The notes under the pieces were generated by a model that saw only the letters and a list, made by a program, of their open reading frames with translations, had not been told where the DNA came from and did no database searches. Source: Pirellulaceae bacterium (GTDB taxonomy: Bacteria > Planctomycetota > Planctomycetia > Pirellulales > Pirellulaceae). From it: DNA of 15,016 nucleotides. Where the stretch lies: positions 1 to 15,016 of the forward strand of contig JABDKS010000545.1 of NCBI GenBank assembly GCA_013002105.1, given 5' to 3'. This document shows, piece by piece, positions 1 to 7,269 of the stretch; the stretch's first letter is position 1, and each line of letters starts with the position of its first letter. The position numbers and the translations under genes were made by a program.

Positions 1-76
1 TTGGTGTGTCACCGGCAAACAAGAACATCGTTGCGCCTAACAGACCCGTTGCCATCAACTTTTTGGTCATAAACAT
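1..76 (-). CDS. Exported protein, 5' end only (runs off the left edge)
   Basis: Reading the minus strand from 76 gives an open frame of 25 codons that is still open at the window edge. It begins MFMTKKLMATGLLGATMFLF and continues AGDTP. Two lysines followed by a hydrophobic stretch ending in Phe-Ala-Gly is the layout of a Sec signal peptide. The ATG at 76-74 is preferred over the in-frame ATG at 70-68 because a GGAG ribosome site lies at 91-88, 11 bases upstream of the first and 17 of the second. Everything after the signal is outside the window, so no family can be assigned. The spacer between the ribosome site and the start is almost entirely a 12-base perfect palindrome (77-88). Confidence 0.6.
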   Translation of the reverse strand, partial: MFMTKKLMATGLLGATMFLFAGDTP

Positions 77-88
77 GTTTTGCAAAAC
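77..88. repeat. 12-base perfect palindrome in the start-site spacer of the left-edge gene
   Basis: GTTTTGCAAAAC is identical to its reverse complement. It fills the space between the GGAG (91-88) and the ATG (76-74) of the minus-strand gene, so it could be a dimeric repressor site or an RNA hairpin that masks the start. A 12-base palindrome is expected a few times by chance in 15 kb, so only the position makes it notable. Confidence 0.35.
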
Positions 89-210
89 TCCAATTGCAGA
101 ATGCCATTCGTCAAAGGTGACAGCAGGCGGTCGATGACAGAAAATGCAAACGTCGCGCCATGAAACCCCCGCGCGGCGCGGTTTATCAGGTTTTCTCTCG
201 ATAGCCTCGG

Positions 211-387
211 TCAAAGCCGCAAATTTCGGCATTTTTGTGGGCTAATGTCGTGAAAACTCATCACGATCGTTGGGGTATCATAAGTCACCTTTAGCCGCGG
301 CGGTATCACGGTGATGTCATGCGCGTGTTCGATCGGAATACGCGCAGTTTTTGGCGATGCGACAGCGCCCGGATTGTTGGCCACCAT
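211..387 (-). CDS. Possible small protein of 58 residues
   Basis: The minus strand from ATG 387-385 reads 58 codons to a TGA at 213-211. Its support is a strong ribosome site, GAGGAG at 398-393, five bases from the ATG. That is better than the site of the divergent PQQ gene, whose start lies only 28 bases away. The product begins MVANNPGAVASPKTARIPIE, continues with a stretch rich in Ile, Val, Thr and Pro, and ends QKCRNLRL. There is no signal peptide, membrane segment or motif I recognise. Codon use is mixed, with a few uncommon codons (ATA, CTA). It lies upstream of, and on the same strand as, the left-edge gene, with 134 bases between them. It may be a real short gene, a decayed one, or chance. 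Confidence 0.35.
   Translation of the reverse strand: MVANNPGAVASPKTARIPIEHAHDITVIPPRLKVTYDTPTIVMSFHDISPQKCRNLRL
216..236 (+). terminator. Weak terminator-like hairpin
   Basis: On the plus strand GCCG (216-219) pairs with CGGC (227-230), and AAA/TTT can extend the pairing across a one-base bulge. TTTTT follows at 232-236. The stem is short. The structure overlaps the 3' end of the possible 58-codon minus-strand gene, so it may be incidental. Confidence 0.2.
320..352 (+). promoter_or_regulatory. Terminator- or attenuator-like hairpin in front of the PQQ gene
   Basis: On the plus strand TGCGCGTGTTC (320-330) pairs with the segment 336-346, giving 11 base pairs including one G-U pair and a five-base loop. 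GTTTTT follows at 347-352. This is the form of an intrinsic terminator, but no plus-strand gene lies before it. The next plus-strand start is 64 bases downstream (416), so if functional it would act as a leader attenuator for that gene. It also lies inside the possible minus-strand small gene; the two readings compete. Confidence 0.3.
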
Positions 388-415
388 CGATTCTCCTCGT
401 TTTGAATTCTAAGCA

Positions 416-1999
416 ATGAAATGGTTTGCACGCCTGGTCGCTTGCCTGAACCTGATGTGTGTCGGTTCGGTGCTAGCCGATTCCTGGCCGCAGGCGGCGG
501 GCCCCCACTACAACTTTCGGGTTTCCGGAGAGGCGCCGACCCATTGGTCAGTCGTTCGCAATGAAAACATCGCTTGGCGTACGCCGATGCCAGAGTGCGG
601 CCAAGCCGCAGTGACGATTTGGGGCGAGAAGGTATTCACGGCGATTCATCAACCGATCAAGAGTTTCGACGAGCGGTTTGCCGGCGGTGAAATTGTGGGG
701 TACTGCCTGGACGCCGATTCGGGCGACGTGCTCTGGACAGTTGATCTTCCAGGCACCCAGACAATGGAAATGGCTTGTGGATTTAGTGATGCCACTGTTT
801 TTGCGCCGATCGCTGATGACCAGCACGTTTGGTTTTTCAATCGATGTGGTTCGATGGGCTGTTACACGCACGACGGCCAGGAGGTCTGGCTGCGAAAATA
901 CAAAATGCGGTTTCGTCACAGCGCTCGGATGTGTGAGCCGATGTTGGTCAATGGCCAGATTTTAAATGTCGAAGTCGACGACAAAGAGATGGGATACCGG
1001 ATCAACAAATTCCAACCCGGCACATCCATCACTCAGAAACCGGTGATACCTCCGGAAGTAACGGACGAGAAGACCGTGTGGACGTATTTGCATGGTATCG
1101 ATGCGGCTACGGGAAAAATCCTCTGGCGAGAGAATGCTGGAACGTCGATCCATAACACGCCATTGGTCAACCGACTTGCCGACGGTACTCCGGCGGTCGT
1201 GCATGCGCGTGGCGGCGGCCATGGACCCTTGGAAAAACCGTATGGATTGAGTCTTACCAGTTTGGCCCCGGGCAGCGAGGGAAAGACGCTCTGGTCCACT
1301 TCGTTGCCCAAGTTGGATCCGCCGTTCCAAAACCACTTCGACGCCGAACACGTGTTTGCGTTTCATGATCGCGACCACATCGTGCTGGATACCACCACGG
1401 GCAAGGTGATCCGGCGGGACCCGCTGGATGAATCAGCGACGCTCTATCGGCGCAATCAACAATCTGACCGCTGGGAGCGGCAAGAAAATGCTCGCGTCAA
1501 ACTAAACAAAGGCCATCCCAATACGAACCAAGCCAACATTGTCGTGGGAGATTGGCATTGGTTTCTGGCTCATGACGCTCACTATGTCGGTCGCGTTCAC
1601 ACTCGGACCGGCAAAGTCGAATATCTGGAGGTACCCGCGCAGCTGGTGGTCAGCGATGTCGATCGCGATCAAGACGTCTGGCTGTGGGGCAAAGGCAAGC
1701 CTGATAACCGGCCCACCAACGCGGCCGGATTCCCGATTGGACGAAAGGGGCATGACACCAGCGGATGGGGGCATATTTCCGCAGCCAGCCCGATCCTGGT
1801 CGGCAAGTTTCTTTACTGGCCGGTCGTCACCGGGACAGTGTACGTGCTGGACACGACAGTCCGTGAACTGACGCCCGACGCCTTGGTGGCGGTCAACGAC
1901 CTGGGGGTCAGTGGGCGAACCTGGACGCTCGCGTCGTTCAGCTACGCCCGGGGCAGGCTTTATATGCATACGATGCGCGAAGTCATCTGTATCGAGTGA
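416..1999 (+). CDS. Exported PQQ-type beta-propeller protein
   Basis: A 527-residue protein of the PQQ-like (BamB-like) beta-propeller class. Residues 1-21 form a signal peptide ending VLA before DSWPQ, so the mature protein should be periplasmic. The opening WPQAAGPHYNF and SVVRNENIAWRTPMPECGQA resemble the planctomycete versions of this fold. Blade signatures of the type Asp-Ala-x-Thr/Ser-Gly-x-x-x-Trp are visible near residues 99-107 (LDADSGDVLW), 229-237 (DAATGKILW), 325-333 (DTTTGKVIR) and 395-402 (HTRTGKVEY), with a final strand at 514-526 (GRLYMHTMREVIC). These propellers are usually scaffolds or, in dehydrogenases, PQQ holders; I see no dehydrogenase cytochrome domain, so an enzymatic role is not supported. 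The ribosome site is poor (AAG just before the ATG), but the signal peptide fixes the start. A rightward run of four genes follows 82 bases later. Confidence 0.88.
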   Translation: MKWFARLVACLNLMCVGSVLADSWPQAAGPHYNFRVSGEAPTHWSVVRNENIAWRTPMPECGQAAVTIWGEKVFTAIHQPIKSFDERFAGGEIVGYCLDADSGDVLWTVDLPGTQTMEMACGFSDATVFAPIADDQHVWFFNRCGSMGCYTHDGQEVWLRKYKMRFRHSARMCEPMLVNGQILNVEVDDKEMGYRINKFQPGTSITQKPVIPPEVTDEKTVWTYLHGIDAATGKILWRENAGTSIHNTPLVNRLADGTPAVVHARGGGHGPLEKPYGLSLTSLAPGSEGKTLWSTSLPKLDPPFQNHFDAEHVFAFHDRDHIVLDTTTGKVIRRDPLDESATLYRRNQQSDRWERQENARVKLNKGHPNTNQANIVVGDWHWFLAHDAHYVGRVHTRTGKVEYLEVPAQLVVSDVDRDQDVWLWGKGKPDNRPTNAAGFPIGRKGHDTSGWGHISAASPILVGKFLYWPVVTGTVYVLDTTVRELTPDALVAVNDLGVSGRTWTLASFSYARGRLYMHTMREVICIE

Positions 2000-2081
2000 T
2001 TCTGGGCACCGGCATTTTTTTCCCACCCTCGATGTAACCATAGCGTTTCTGCCGGTAAATACTGATACCACAGGAACCGAA

Positions 2082-2594
2082 ATGACCGATCCGACCGAAG
2101 AATTTGTCCAGCAGATCGCCGAGCATCAAAATCGGATGTTCGGATACATTTTTTCGATGGTTGGCGATCACACCCGGGCATCCGACGTGTTGCAGGAAGC
2201 GAACTTGGTGCTGTGGCGAAAAAAGGACGAATTTCGTACCGGTTCGCCATTTCTGCCGTGGGCGTTCGCGATTGCCCGCATGCAGGTGCTCGCTCATCTG
2301 CGTGACCGGGGCCGCGACCGCTGCCTGTTGGACCCCGAGTTAGTGGAGTTGCTGTCCAGCGAGACGGAGACTCAAGCCGAGCAGATTGAAACGGTGCGCG
2401 GAGCATTGCAGCAGTGCTTGACCGAACTTACACCGCAGCACCGAGAATTGATTCAGCAGCGTTACTATCGATCGTTGTCCATTGCTGAACTTGCTCAATC
2501 ACTTGATCGAGGCGTCAGTGCCGTTAAGGTCACGCTGATGCGGGTTCGGCGAAAACTGGGCGAATGTGTACAGCGACGGATGGTGGAGGCGTAA
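2082..2594 (+). CDS. ECF-type RNA polymerase sigma factor, Rhodopirellula/Verrucomicrobium family
   Basis: A 170-residue sigma-70 family factor with only regions 2 and 4, the layout of extracytoplasmic-function sigma factors. Region 2 covers about residues 8-80, with the core-binding helix ASDVLQEANLVLWRKKDEF at 33-51 and the -10-recognition helix FLPWAFAIARMQVLAHLRDR at 57-76. Region 4 covers about 108-165, with the helix-turn-helix SIAELAQSLDRGVSAVKVTL at 133-152 followed by MRVRRKL. The frame is open further upstream to 1911, but the ATG at 2082 is the right length for the family and has AGGA at 2072-2075, six bases before it. The stop is four bases before the start of the FecR-LamG gene, so the two are almost certainly co-transcribed and functionally paired. 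Its target promoters cannot be told from the sequence. Confidence 0.94.
   Translation: MTDPTEEFVQQIAEHQNRMFGYIFSMVGDHTRASDVLQEANLVLWRKKDEFRTGSPFLPWAFAIARMQVLAHLRDRGRDRCLLDPELVELLSSETETQAEQIETVRGALQQCLTELTPQHRELIQQRYYRSLSIAELAQSLDRGVSAVKVTLMRVRRKLGECVQRRMVEA
2585..2589 (+). promoter_or_regulatory. Ribosome binding site deciding the FecR-LamG start
   Basis: GGAGG lies inside the last codons of the sigma-factor gene, nine bases before the ATG at 2599. It supports that ATG over the upstream in-frame codon at 2566 and points to coupled translation of the pair. Confidence 0.75.
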
Positions 2595-2598
2595 CAAG

Positions 2599-4245
2599 AT
2601 GCAAGAATCCAACAAAGAGATCGAAGAGCTATTGGATGATTGGTCCGATGGCGAATTAGACGAACAAGCAGTCGAGCAACTTCGCGGTCGACTGCGTGAC
2701 GACGCTGCGGCCAGGACGCGGTACGTGCAGTGGCAGGTGCTCAATGCGGCCCTGCAATTGGAGTTTGCCGCCGGCGCCCCATCGTTGGATCGTCATGCGG
2801 ACGTGACGGTCGAGTCGAGACCACGATCGTCGATGCCGATTTGGAAAATGTTTCTGACGATAGCCGCTGGATTGGCCATCATGGTGTTGGTCGCCCGTTG
2901 GACCTATCTGGAATGGGTTCCCGGTTCATCCGGCGATGTACCTGGTCGCGCCATTGCCCAGCAGCGATCGGATGATTCACCGTCCCTTGAACCGACAGCC
3001 CAGGGGATCGCGTTGGTCACACGTTTGGTCGATGCCAAATGGCAAGACGGCGAGAATTCGGTCAGTGTCGGTGAAGCCCTCACGCCGGGGCGATTGCACT
3101 TGTCGTCGGGATATGCCCAGATCGAATTTTTCTGTGGTGCAACGGTTGTTTTGGAAGGCCCGGCGGAGATGGAATTGATTTCCTCCACAGCGGCCCGATT
3201 TTTGGATGGTCGTTTGCGAGCACAGGTACCGCCGGCAGCGCGTGGTTTTGAAATTGATGTCGATGGAATGAAGGTCGTCGATCTGGGTACCGAATTTGGG
3301 ATCTCTGTGACGCCCGATGGTTCGGATGTGCAAGTGTTTGACGGTGAAGTGGAGTTGCACCGCCCCGAGTCAGATAAAAAGTTGGTGACTGCGGGCCAAG
3401 CCTTTCTGCATGGCGAGGGACAGTTGACTCAGGGGGTGGCGAAACCTGGCGAGTTCGTCGATTTGGCCGCATTGGATAGTCGTGCAAAGGATCAGACCGT
3501 TCAACGCTTCGAGCGTTGGCGTGCCTATTCAAAACAACTTCGCCAAGACCCGAGATTGATTGCCTATTACGCACCGGACGAATCGGATCGATGGCAGCGA
3601 AAGCTACACAATCAAGCCATTCCGATCGACAGCGAGTTGGATGGGGCCATTGTTGGGGCTCGCCGCGTTGCGGGCCGTTGGCCTGACAAAGGCGCGTTGG
3701 AATTCAAACTGCCAGGGGATCGTGTCAGGGTAAATATTCCCGGCGAGTTTCGATCCTTGACATTCGCGTGTTGGGTCAAAATCGATAGTTTGGATCGCTG
3801 GTACAATTCGTTGTTTTTGACGGACAATTATCAGAGTGGCGAACCTCACTGGCAAATTCTCGACACCGGACAATTGTTCTTCTCGGTGCGGCCGGGAGAG
3901 CAAGCACGAGCAATGGGTCACAGAGAGGTTTTGTCGCCGGTATTTTGGGACCCGTCGATGAGTGGCCAGTGGCTGCACTTGGCAACCACCTATGACGTCG
4001 ATGCCAAAACGACGACCCACTATCTGAACGGGCAATTGCTACATCAAGAATCGATTCCTGACATCCAGTTAGTCCCAGTCACCCGAATTGGGATGGCAAC
4101 GATCGGGAACTGGTCGGTGCCGACAAAGCCAGACGCTCATTTTGCGATTCGCAATTTGAACGGTAGCCTCGATGAATTGGTGATTTTCCAGGCGGCTTTG
4201 TCCGCTGACGAAATCGCTGAAATGTATACTAGTGGTAGTCCCTGA
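2599..4245 (+). CDS. FecR-like membrane regulator (putative anti-sigma factor) with C-terminal LamG domain
   Basis: A 548-residue single-span protein. Residues 1-60 are acidic and helical (IEELLDDWSDGELDEQAVEQ), typical of the cytoplasmic part of FecR/anti-sigma proteins in this phylum; there is no His-x3-Cys-x2-Cys zinc motif. One membrane span follows at about 81-99 (IWKMFLTIAAGLAIMVLVA). Residues about 155-255 resemble the FecR domain (GYAQIEFFCGATVVLEGP, VDLGTEFGISV, VQVFDGEVEL). Residues about 365-545 form a LamG/concanavalin-like lectin domain: SLTFACWVKID near 386-396, WLHLATTYD at 458-466, and the usual ending GSLDELVIFQAALSADEIAE at 522-541. By family logic the N-terminus holds the neighbouring sigma factor and the outer part senses a signal, perhaps a carbohydrate; ligand and partner are inferred. 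It starts four bases after the sigma-factor gene. Confidence 0.88.
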   Translation: MQESNKEIEELLDDWSDGELDEQAVEQLRGRLRDDAAARTRYVQWQVLNAALQLEFAAGAPSLDRHADVTVESRPRSSMPIWKMFLTIAAGLAIMVLVARWTYLEWVPGSSGDVPGRAIAQQRSDDSPSLEPTAQGIALVTRLVDAKWQDGENSVSVGEALTPGRLHLSSGYAQIEFFCGATVVLEGPAEMELISSTAARFLDGRLRAQVPPAARGFEIDVDGMKVVDLGTEFGISVTPDGSDVQVFDGEVELHRPESDKKLVTAGQAFLHGEGQLTQGVAKPGEFVDLAALDSRAKDQTVQRFERWRAYSKQLRQDPRLIAYYAPDESDRWQRKLHNQAIPIDSELDGAIVGARRVAGRWPDKGALEFKLPGDRVRVNIPGEFRSLTFACWVKIDSLDRWYNSLFLTDNYQSGEPHWQILDTGQLFFSVRPGEQARAMGHREVLSPVFWDPSMSGQWLHLATTYDVDAKTTTHYLNGQLLHQESIPDIQLVPVTRIGMATIGNWSVPTKPDAHFAIRNLNGSLDELVIFQAALSADEIAEMYTSGSP

Positions 4246-4255
4246 ATTGCCCCGC

Positions 4256-4275
4256 GATGCTTGATGAAAAGCATC
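4256..4275 (+). repeat. Hairpin between the FecR-LamG and cytochrome genes
   Basis: GATGCTT (4256-4262) and AAGCATC (4269-4275) form a seven-base-pair stem with a six-base loop, 10 bases after the FecR-LamG stop. No T run follows, so it is not a standard terminator. It could protect or process the shared mRNA. Confidence 0.35.
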
Positions 4276-4331
4276 CACTATTGAACCGAAGATCAGTCGT
4301 ACAAATCGCCCACCGAGCATTCGCTGAAATA

Positions 4332-7124
4332 ATGAAACGTCAACTTTACATTGTGATCCCACTTGGTCTGTTCGCACTTGGTTTATTCGCCGCCGCTCCG
4401 TCTTCGGCTCAACCACAAGCCAAAACGACGCCGCAAGACGAAGCGAGACATTTCACTTTAAAGGTCTTGCCGATCTTGAAGGAGAAGTGCCTGGCTTGTC
4501 ACGGTGGCGATCCGGACGATTTGAAAGGTGACTACGACATGCGCACCCGCGAGGCGGTGCTGCGCGGCGGTGACTCCGAAGAGCCCGCGGTGGTACCAGG
4601 TAAGCCCAATGAGAGCACGTTGTACGAAGCGGTCACTTGGGCAGGCATCGAAATGCCACCCAAGGAGAACGATCGTTTGAGTGATAAGCAAACGGAAATG
4701 ATTCGGCGCTGGATCGAAGCCGGGGCACCATGGCCCACGGAAGAAGAGCAGGCCAAATTGCGTGAGGCTGAATGGTCGGTCGTCGAAAACGATGACGGCG
4801 TGTTGGTGTCCACAAGCGGTGGTTTGGCGGACGAATGGACCTATCGTCGATATCAAAAAGAAGAGATTTGGGCGTTTCAACCGGTTCAAGAGACGTTCGA
4901 GTTTGATTCGATTGACGGCTTTATCGATGCCAAGTTGTCCGAAGCCGGTGTTGCAGGTGCTCCGCAAGCTACACCACAGCAACTCTTGCGACGGGCGTCC
5001 TATGACCTGATCGGGTTGCCGCCGACGCCACAGGAAACCGCACAATTCTTGCAAGCCTGGCAAGCAGATTCCGAGAAGGCGTGGACGGATCTGATTGATC
5101 GTCTCTTGGCGAGCCCGCATTATGGCGAACGCTGGGGGCAGCACTGGCTGGATGTCGTTCGATACGCCGATACCTCTGGGTTTTCCAACGATTACGAACG
5201 CTCCAACGCGTGGCGGTATCGGGATTATGTGATTCGATCTTTGAATAACGACAAGCCATACGACCTGTTTGTCAAAGAACAACTCGCCGGCGACGAACTG
5301 CGACCGGACGACCCCGAAGGTGTCATCGCGACTGGGTTCTTACGAATGGGACCCTGGGGAACTGCGATGATTCCAGCCGAGGAGGCGCGACAGCTTTATC
5401 GGGATGATGTTGTCCACTCAATCGGGCAGACCTTTTTGTCGATGCCGATGCGTTGCTGCAAATGTCACGATCACAAGTTTGATCCCATTCCAACGCAAGA
5501 TTACTACCGCCTGTACGCCACGATCTCCGCGACTCAGCCAGCCGAAATGCCCGCGGAATTCCTGCCTACGGAAAATAAGAATCGATTCGACGAGAACAAG
5601 AAACTGGTTGACGCGCTGTATGACTATTCGCATGAAAAACGAAACGCGTTGTACAAAAAGCGAGAGGACGCGGCAAAGCAGTGGTACAAGGAAAACGATC
5701 TGCCCTACAAAGATGAAAACGCTCGAAAGAATGACCCCGAAGACAAGAAGCCGATCCGACACGTCGGGCTGACCGAAGACGAACAGGGGCGGCTGAAAGT
5801 TCGTGAACAAGACACTTGGATTTGGGAACGTCGCAAAGAGCGATTGGAGCCGATGGCACAAAGTGTTTTTAACGGCCCGGATCTGTCACAGAACAGCCGC
5901 AAGCTGCGCCAGCCCGGCAACCCGAAGCCGAAGGATAAAGATTGGAAACCGGAAACAACCATTTTCCTTGGAGGTGCCTACACCGCCAAGGGCGATGTGG
6001 TGACTCCGGGTGTGCTGAGTGGCTGTAATCTGCCGGTCGAAGGTGCACCGACGGACGACCCATACGCTCTGCCGACCGATATCCAAGGTCGCCGTCTGGC
6101 ACTGGCCAACTGGATCGCTCGACCGGACAATCCACTGACCGCGCGTTCCTATGTGAATCGAATCTGGCAATACCATTTCGGTAAAGGAATCGTTCGCACG
6201 GCCAATAACTTTGGCGTCAAAGGCGCCAGCCCGACTCACTTGGAACTGCTCGATTTCCTGACGCAGGATTTTCTTTCAGGTGGTTGGAAGACGAAACGCA
6301 TGCATCGCCAGATCATGATGTCCGATGTTTACAAACGTAGCACGGTCCATCCAAATTTGGAAAAGTTGGAAACCGTTGATCCGGAAAACAAACTGCTGGC
6401 TCGATTCATGCCGAGACGTCTGACGGCCGAAGAAGTTCGTGACAGTTTGTTGGCCATCAGCGGTGAACTCAATCGCGAAGTTGGCGGGTTGCCGATCGTA
6501 CCGGAGATCAACTTAGAAGTCGCGTTGGAACCGCGGATGATTCAGTTTTCGATCGCACCGGCCCAGCAACCGTCGCGAACGCCCGAAGAACGCAACCGGC
6601 GATCCATTTATGCTTACCGAGTCCGCGGTCAAGCCGATCCGTTTTTGGAAGTGCTGAACAAGCCAAATCCAAACGACTCGTGTGATTTTCGTGATACCGC
6701 GGCCGTGTCGCCCCAGGCGTTCACGTTATTCAACAGTGACGTGACGTCCGATCGGTCGATCGCGATGGCTTTGCGAATCCAAAAGGAAACCGAAAAACTG
6801 GCGGATCAAATCGCCCGCGCGTTCCGATTAACCCTTGGACGCAAGCCGAGCGATGTCGAACGTGAGCGGATGGTTCAGTACGTCACCAAAATGAGCCAGT
6901 ATCATCAATCCAGCGACCCCGAACCGGTCGTTTTCCCCACCAAGATCACGCGATCATTGGTCGAAGAGTTCACGGGAAATCCATTTGAATACGAAGAGTG
7001 GCTGCCGATATTCGAGAATTACGTGCCCGATGCGAAACCCAGCACGGTTTCGTCCGAGACGCGAGCATTGGCGGATCTCTGTTTACTATTAGTCAATGCC
7101 AATGAGTTCATGTACGTTTACTAA
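4332..7124 (+). CDS. Planctomycete cytochrome c protein: PSCyt1, PSCyt2 (DUF1549) and PSD1 (DUF1553) domains
   Basis: A 930-residue exported protein of the multidomain class that is abundant in Planctomycetes. Residues 1-26 form a Sec signal peptide (MKRQLYIVIPLGLFALGLFA, cut after SSA before QPQ). An N-terminal cytochrome domain (about 35-135) carries the haem motif CLACH at C53, C56 and H57, with a Met ligand likely in GIEMPP near 108. The DUF1549 domain (about 190-400) has LLRRASYDLIGLPPTPQE, HYGERWGQHWLDVVRYADT and a second CxxCH in CCKCHDHKFDPIPTQDYY (C375, C378, H379). The DUF1553 domain starts near 587 (RRLALANWIARPDNPLTARS, VNRIWQYHFGKGIV) and runs to the C-terminus. The frame is open back to 4257, but the ATG at 4332 gives a proper signal peptide; its ribosome site is weak. 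It precedes a DUF1501 gene, the usual partner. Haem binding is expected; the substrate and reaction are unknown. Confidence 0.92.
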   Translation: MKRQLYIVIPLGLFALGLFAAAPSSAQPQAKTTPQDEARHFTLKVLPILKEKCLACHGGDPDDLKGDYDMRTREAVLRGGDSEEPAVVPGKPNESTLYEAVTWAGIEMPPKENDRLSDKQTEMIRRWIEAGAPWPTEEEQAKLREAEWSVVENDDGVLVSTSGGLADEWTYRRYQKEEIWAFQPVQETFEFDSIDGFIDAKLSEAGVAGAPQATPQQLLRRASYDLIGLPPTPQETAQFLQAWQADSEKAWTDLIDRLLASPHYGERWGQHWLDVVRYADTSGFSNDYERSNAWRYRDYVIRSLNNDKPYDLFVKEQLAGDELRPDDPEGVIATGFLRMGPWGTAMIPAEEARQLYRDDVVHSIGQTFLSMPMRCCKCHDHKFDPIPTQDYYRLYATISATQPAEMPAEFLPTENKNRFDENKKLVDALYDYSHEKRNALYKKREDAAKQWYKENDLPYKDENARKNDPEDKKPIRHVGLTEDEQGRLKVREQDTWIWERRKERLEPMAQSVFNGPDLSQNSRKLRQPGNPKPKDKDWKPETTIFLGGAYTAKGDVVTPGVLSGCNLPVEGAPTDDPYALPTDIQGRRLALANWIARPDNPLTARSYVNRIWQYHFGKGIVRTANNFGVKGASPTHLELLDFLTQDFLSGGWKTKRMHRQIMMSDVYKRSTVHPNLEKLETVDPENKLLARFMPRRLTAEEVRDSLLAISGELNREVGGLPIVPEINLEVALEPRMIQFSIAPAQQPSRTPEERNRRSIYAYRVRGQADPFLEVLNKPNPNDSCDFRDTAAVSPQAFTLFNSDVTSDRSIAMALRIQKETEKLADQIARAFRLTLGRKPSDVERERMVQYVTKMSQYHQSSDPEPVVFPTKITRSLVEEFTGNPFEYEEWLPIFENYVPDAKPSTVSSETRALADLCLLLVNANEFMYVY

Positions 7125-7196
7125 TCAGTTGATGCCGCAGAACCCGATTGGAAACTGTCTCCTGTAGTTCTTGCAGGCCGACGTTTCACTGACAGA

Positions 7197-7224
7197 CGAC
7201 TACTGAAATTCGACTACTGAAATT
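7197..7224 (+). repeat. Tandem duplication of a 14-base unit upstream of the DUF1501 gene
   Basis: CGACTACTGAAATT occurs twice without a gap (7197-7210 and 7211-7224), followed by CG as the start of a third copy. It sits in the 145-base interval between the cytochrome and DUF1501 genes, 46 bases before the ATG at 7270. Possible roles are paired protein-binding sites or a slippage product. Two other intervals of this window have duplications with the same period. Confidence 0.85.
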
Positions 7225-7269
7225 CGGCGCCATGAACGCCGTCGAACGACTTTTACGCAGGTGAAGATC

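Noticed and set aside
2015..2021. Run of seven T after the PQQ gene as an intrinsic terminator
   Set aside because: The bases before it form no stem longer than three or four pairs, so I do not call a terminator.
4458..5282. 274-codon minus-strand open frame
   Set aside because: It lies wholly inside the cytochrome/PSD1 gene, which has clear domain motifs in the plus frame.
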